DNA from: an uncultured Alistipes sp.
GTDB taxonomy: Bacteria > Bacteroidota > Bacteroidia > Bacteroidales > Rikenellaceae
Assembly (NCBI GenBank): GCA_900770585.1
Contig: CAAGKW010000097.1
Span: 1 to 9,297, forward strand
Direction: 5' to 3'
Length of the DNA stretch: 9,297 bases
The notes under the pieces are model-generated. The model saw only the letters and a list, made by a program, of their open reading frames with translations, was not told the origin of the DNA and made no database searches. Below, piece after piece: positions 7,417-9,297 of this stretch (the first letter of the stretch is position 1; each line of letters starts with the position of its first letter). The position numbers were made by a program, and so were the translations under genes.

Positions 7417-7466
7417 TCATCATTGGCGGGTCGGCTTTCAGCCGAGCCCCCACCCGCCAATGATGA
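7417..7466. repeat. 50-nt imperfect palindrome, long bulged hairpin
   Basis: A perfect 15-bp inverted repeat (7417-7431, TCATCATTGGCGGGT, with 7452-7466) encloses a second small hairpin, CGGCT-TTC-AGCCG (7432-7444), and an unpaired run (7445-7451) on one side only. No T-tract follows on either strand, so it does not look like a terminator. The bulged stem resembles REP-type elements in shape. A weaker hairpin (CGCAC/GTGCG, 7398-7402 with 7412-7416) abuts it. The role is unknown. Confidence 0.8.
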
Positions 7467-7480
7467 GCCTAAGTTGCAAC

Positions 7481-7514
7481 AAAGAAAAAGCCGCACCCAC
7501 TATGAGCACGGCCT
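7481..7514 (-). terminator. Probable terminator of the ABC importer operon
   Basis: On the minus-strand transcript a 10-bp stem (7514-7505 with 7497-7488; GCCG/CGGC core plus several G-U pairs, 7-nt loop) runs into a T-rich stretch, TTTTTCTTT (7489-7481). It starts 36 bp after the ATPase stop. The wobble pairs make it weaker than the terminator at 2250-2290. Confidence 0.55.
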
Positions 7515-7517
7515 AAT

Positions 7518-7545
7518 TTTGAATCTTGAATCTTGAATTTTGAAT
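7518..7545. repeat. Heptamer tandem repeat, four copies of (T/C)TTGAAT
   Basis: Four head-to-tail heptamers, TTTGAAT, CTTGAAT, CTTGAAT and TTTGAAT, lie between the ATPase stop codon (7550) and its terminator hairpin, so they are probably transcribed in the 3' untranslated region. They share the TGAAT core and 7-bp period of the array at 2214-2248. The function is unknown. Confidence 0.85.
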
Positions 7546-7549
7546 TGCC

Positions 7550-8260
7550 CTAAATCCCGAACAGACGCTCGATAGCTCCGCTTGCGACCATCTCCGCCGA
7601 GGGTTGGTTGAGCAGCGTCGGGGTGTCGATCAACGCAATCGCGTCGCACATCTTCGTTGCGATATCCAGTTCGTGGGTCGAGAAGATGATCGCCTTCTGC
7701 TCATCGTGAGCCAGGCGTTGCAACAAGCGGCAGAGTTCGTAACGATTGGGCATATCGAGGAATGCCGTCGGCTCGTCGAGCAAGATCACTGGGGTCTGCT
7801 GCGCCAGCGCACGTGCAATCATAACTCGCTGACACTCACCATCGGACATTCGATCCATCGTCTTGCGGGCGAAGTCCGACATCCCCACCTTAGCCAACGC
7901 ATCAGCCACAATCTCGCGGTCGACCGCCTGCAACCGACCGATCCAATTGGTGTAGGGTGCACGACCCAAAGCCACCAGATCCTCGCACGGCAGGTTGGCG
8001 ATACGCACCTTATCCGTAGCCACAAATGCCACGCGACGTGCCGCCTCCGCACCATCAAGTTCGGCTATCGACTGCCCTCCGATCGTGATCTCGCCCGCCT
8101 GCAACGGCTCCAAACCCGCCAGCGCGCGCAACAAGGTGCTCTTGCCCGCACCATTGCGACCGATGAGTGCCGTGAGCGTTCCCGCCTCGAAGCGAGTCGT
8201 GACCCCTTCGAGCAGCGTGCGAGCGCCGTAGCCGAGCGTTATGTTTTCGAGGCGTATCAT
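7550..8260 (-). CDS. ABC importer ATPase, FecE/BtuD/HmuV type
   Basis: This 236-residue nucleotide-binding subunit would power import of a corrinoid, heme or ferric-siderophore substrate through the adjacent FecCD permease, at the cytoplasmic face of the inner membrane. It has Walker A GRNGAGKST (34-42), signature MSDGE (138-142; canonical LSGGQ), Walker B VILLDE (158-163, catalytic E163), D-loop with FLD, and H-loop STHELD (H196). Where the Q-loop glutamine is expected the sequence reads FVATDKV (79-85), with no Gln. From memory, both departures occur in Bacteroidetes members of this group, so they are probably subfamily traits rather than damage. The ATG lies 2 bp after the permease stop, indicating an operon and probable translational coupling. 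Length is normal to slightly short. The substrate cannot be decided from this window. Confidence 0.95.
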   Translation of the reverse strand: MIRLENITLGYGARTLLEGVTTRFEAGTLTALIGRNGAGKSTLLRALAGLEPLQAGEITIGGQSIAELDGAEAARRVAFVATDKVRIANLPCEDLVALGRAPYTNWIGRLQAVDREIVADALAKVGMSDFARKTMDRMSDGECQRVMIARALAQQTPVILLDEPTAFLDMPNRYELCRLLQRLAHDEQKAIIFSTHELDIATKMCDAIALIDTPTLLNQPSAEMVASGAIERLFGI

Positions 8261-8262
8261 CG

Positions 8263-9264
8263 TTAGAAAAGACTCTTTTTGCGTACAACAACCAGCACCA
8301 CAATCGGAATACCGAGCAGTGCCGTAATGGTATTTACAGGGAATCCCAACTGCTTGGAAATCACATCACAAAGCAACAGCACAACCGCTCCGATCAGCAT
8401 CGACGCAGGCATCAGCGTGCGATGATCGGCCGACGCAAACACCATTCGTGCCACGTGCGGAACAGCCAGACCGATGAACCCGATCGGGCCACAAAAGGCC
8501 GTCACCGTACCCGCCAGCAACACCGTAGCCGAGAGTATCATCACTCTCGATCGGCGCACATTGAGGCCCATCGTGCGGGCATAATTCTCGCCCAAAAGTA
8601 GCAGATTGAGCGATTTGATTGCCGCAACCGACAGCACCAAACCCGCCACAACCACGGGCAACATCAACACCAACTCGCGTCCCGTAACGTCGCCCAACGA
8701 GCCCATTGTCCACACCACAAACGCTTTCAGTGCAGCCTCATTGCTCAGATATTGAAGTATTTGCACCACCGAATCGACTGCCGACGAGAACATCATTCCC
8801 AGAATCAGAATGACCATAATATCCTTGATTCGGCGGCTCACGGCAAGCACCATAGCCAAAATTGCTGCCGAGCCGATCCACGCTGCACCCGCCAATCCGA
8901 CGGTCTGCATCATCGATCCGCCCGCCACGCCCAACAGCGGCGCCCCCAGCAGAAACAGCGCCACGCCCAAGCTCGCACCCGACGACACACCCAACACATA
9001 GGGGCCCGCCAGCGGATTGCGGAAGAGCGTCTGCATAGCCAGACCACTTGCCGCCAATGCCGCACCTGCCGCCACAGCCACCACGGCCTTTGTCAATCGG
9101 ATTTTGAGCACGATGTCGCGCACCACCCCATCGACCTCGCCACCCGTCAGTGCCGCCCACACATCACCCCACGCAATGTCGGTCGAGCCCAACGTCAGGT
9201 CGAGCACGAACAGCGCCACGCACACTACGGACAACGCTATGAACAACAATCGGTTACGGGTCAT
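8263..9264 (-). CDS. ABC importer permease, FecCD (BtuC-like) family
   Basis: This 333-residue inner-membrane permease would form, as a homodimer, the channel for a vitamin B12, heme or iron-siderophore importer. It is hydrophobic throughout, consistent with the ten-helix BtuC fold. Family motifs are present: AAGAALAASGLAMQTLFRNP (66-85, ending in the FecCD hallmark RNPLAGP), VLGVSSGASLG (90-100), and FCGPIGFIGLAVPHVAR near 256-272, which contributes to the ATPase-coupling region. The length matches the family (about 320-350). The ATG at 9264-9262 overlaps a possible upstream stop codon as TAATG, suggesting the gene is internal to an operon. The gene is complete, but its promoter and the partner binding protein lie beyond the end of real sequence. 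Confidence 0.96.
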   Translation of the reverse strand: MTRNRLLFIALSVVCVALFVLDLTLGSTDIAWGDVWAALTGGEVDGVVRDIVLKIRLTKAVVAVAAGAALAASGLAMQTLFRNPLAGPYVLGVSSGASLGVALFLLGAPLLGVAGGSMMQTVGLAGAAWIGSAAILAMVLAVSRRIKDIMVILILGMMFSSAVDSVVQILQYLSNEAALKAFVVWTMGSLGDVTGRELVLMLPVVVAGLVLSVAAIKSLNLLLLGENYARTMGLNVRRSRVMILSATVLLAGTVTAFCGPIGFIGLAVPHVARMVFASADHRTLMPASMLIGAVVLLLCDVISKQLGFPVNTITALLGIPIVVLVVVRKKSLF

Positions 9265-9276
9265 TAGTTCGGGTAT
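9264..9276 (-). CDS. Possible 3' end of an upstream gene (substrate-binding protein?), ending Tyr-Pro-Asn-stop
   Basis: On the minus strand, the 13 bases before the adapter contain TAA overlapping the permease ATG by one base. In that frame the last codons read Tyr-Pro-Asn. A TAATG overlap is a common operon junction, and the periplasmic binding protein often sits here in such importers. Only three residues are visible, so this is a positional inference. Confidence 0.3.
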
Positions 9277-9297
9277 AGATCGGAAGAGCGTCGTGTA
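9277..9297 (+). other. Illumina TruSeq adapter sequence at contig end (not genomic)
   Basis: The final 21 bases begin AGATCGGAAGAGC and continue GTCGTGTA, an exact match to the start of the standard Illumina universal adapter as read through an insert. It sits at the very end of the window. It should be trimmed before any analysis. Confidence 0.97.

Noticed and set aside
7432..7452. G-quadruplex on the minus strand (GGCGGGTGGGGG)
   Set aside because: Only two runs of three or more G are present, which is too few for a standard three-tetrad quadruplex.
7354..7536. 60-residue plus-strand ORF in the intergenic region
   Set aside because: It is built across the palindrome, terminator and heptamers, with no start context and no recognisable protein.

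Overview
The window looks like chromosomal core sequence from a Bacteroidota (Bacteroidales) genome. The moderately GC-rich composition and gene types suggest an Alistipes/Rikenellaceae-like gut organism, but that placement is a guess. The phylum call rests on four things: promoters of the Bacteroidetes sigma-ABfr type (-7 TAnnTTTG, sometimes with -33 TTTG) in front of several genes, weak or absent Shine-Dalgarno sequences, a DUF2723 membrane protein, and a lipoprotein TlpA-type thioredoxin with a DUF4369-like N-terminus. Every gene I accept is on the minus strand, so transcription runs from high to low coordinates.

In transcription order, the window starts with a cobalamin/heme/iron-siderophore-type ABC importer: a FecCD-family permease (9264-8263), then its ATPase (8260-7550), 2 bp apart. 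The last codons of a gene before it, probably the substrate-binding protein, may survive at 9276-9264. The last 21 bases (9277-9297) are Illumina adapter, not genome. A 262-bp intergenic region (7288-7549) holds a heptamer tandem repeat, a probable terminator, a 50-nt imperfect palindrome and a promoter.

Next comes a two-gene operon: a large DUF2723 (GT117/TMEM260-like) membrane protein (7287-4114), and 33 bp later a short FKBP-type prolyl isomerase lipoprotein with altered active-site residues (4080-3388). A second FKBP lipoprotein (3266-2313) has an intact active site, a duplicated N-terminal domain, its own promoter and a strong terminator. A second heptamer repeat follows the terminator. 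Then comes a TlpA-like thioredoxin lipoprotein (2166-889), whose terminator overlaps the promoter of cysS (760-1, truncated by the window edge).

Much of the window therefore encodes cell-envelope functions: protein folding (two FKBPs), disulfide redox (TlpA-like), possible protein O-mannosylation (DUF2723) and metal-chelate or corrinoid import. I see no mobile element, CRISPR array, tRNA or rRNA. I find no clear novel system. The best leads are the DUF2723-FKBP linkage, the substituted catalytic positions in the short FKBP and the thioredoxin, the palindrome at 7417-7466, and the two heptamer arrays next to terminators.
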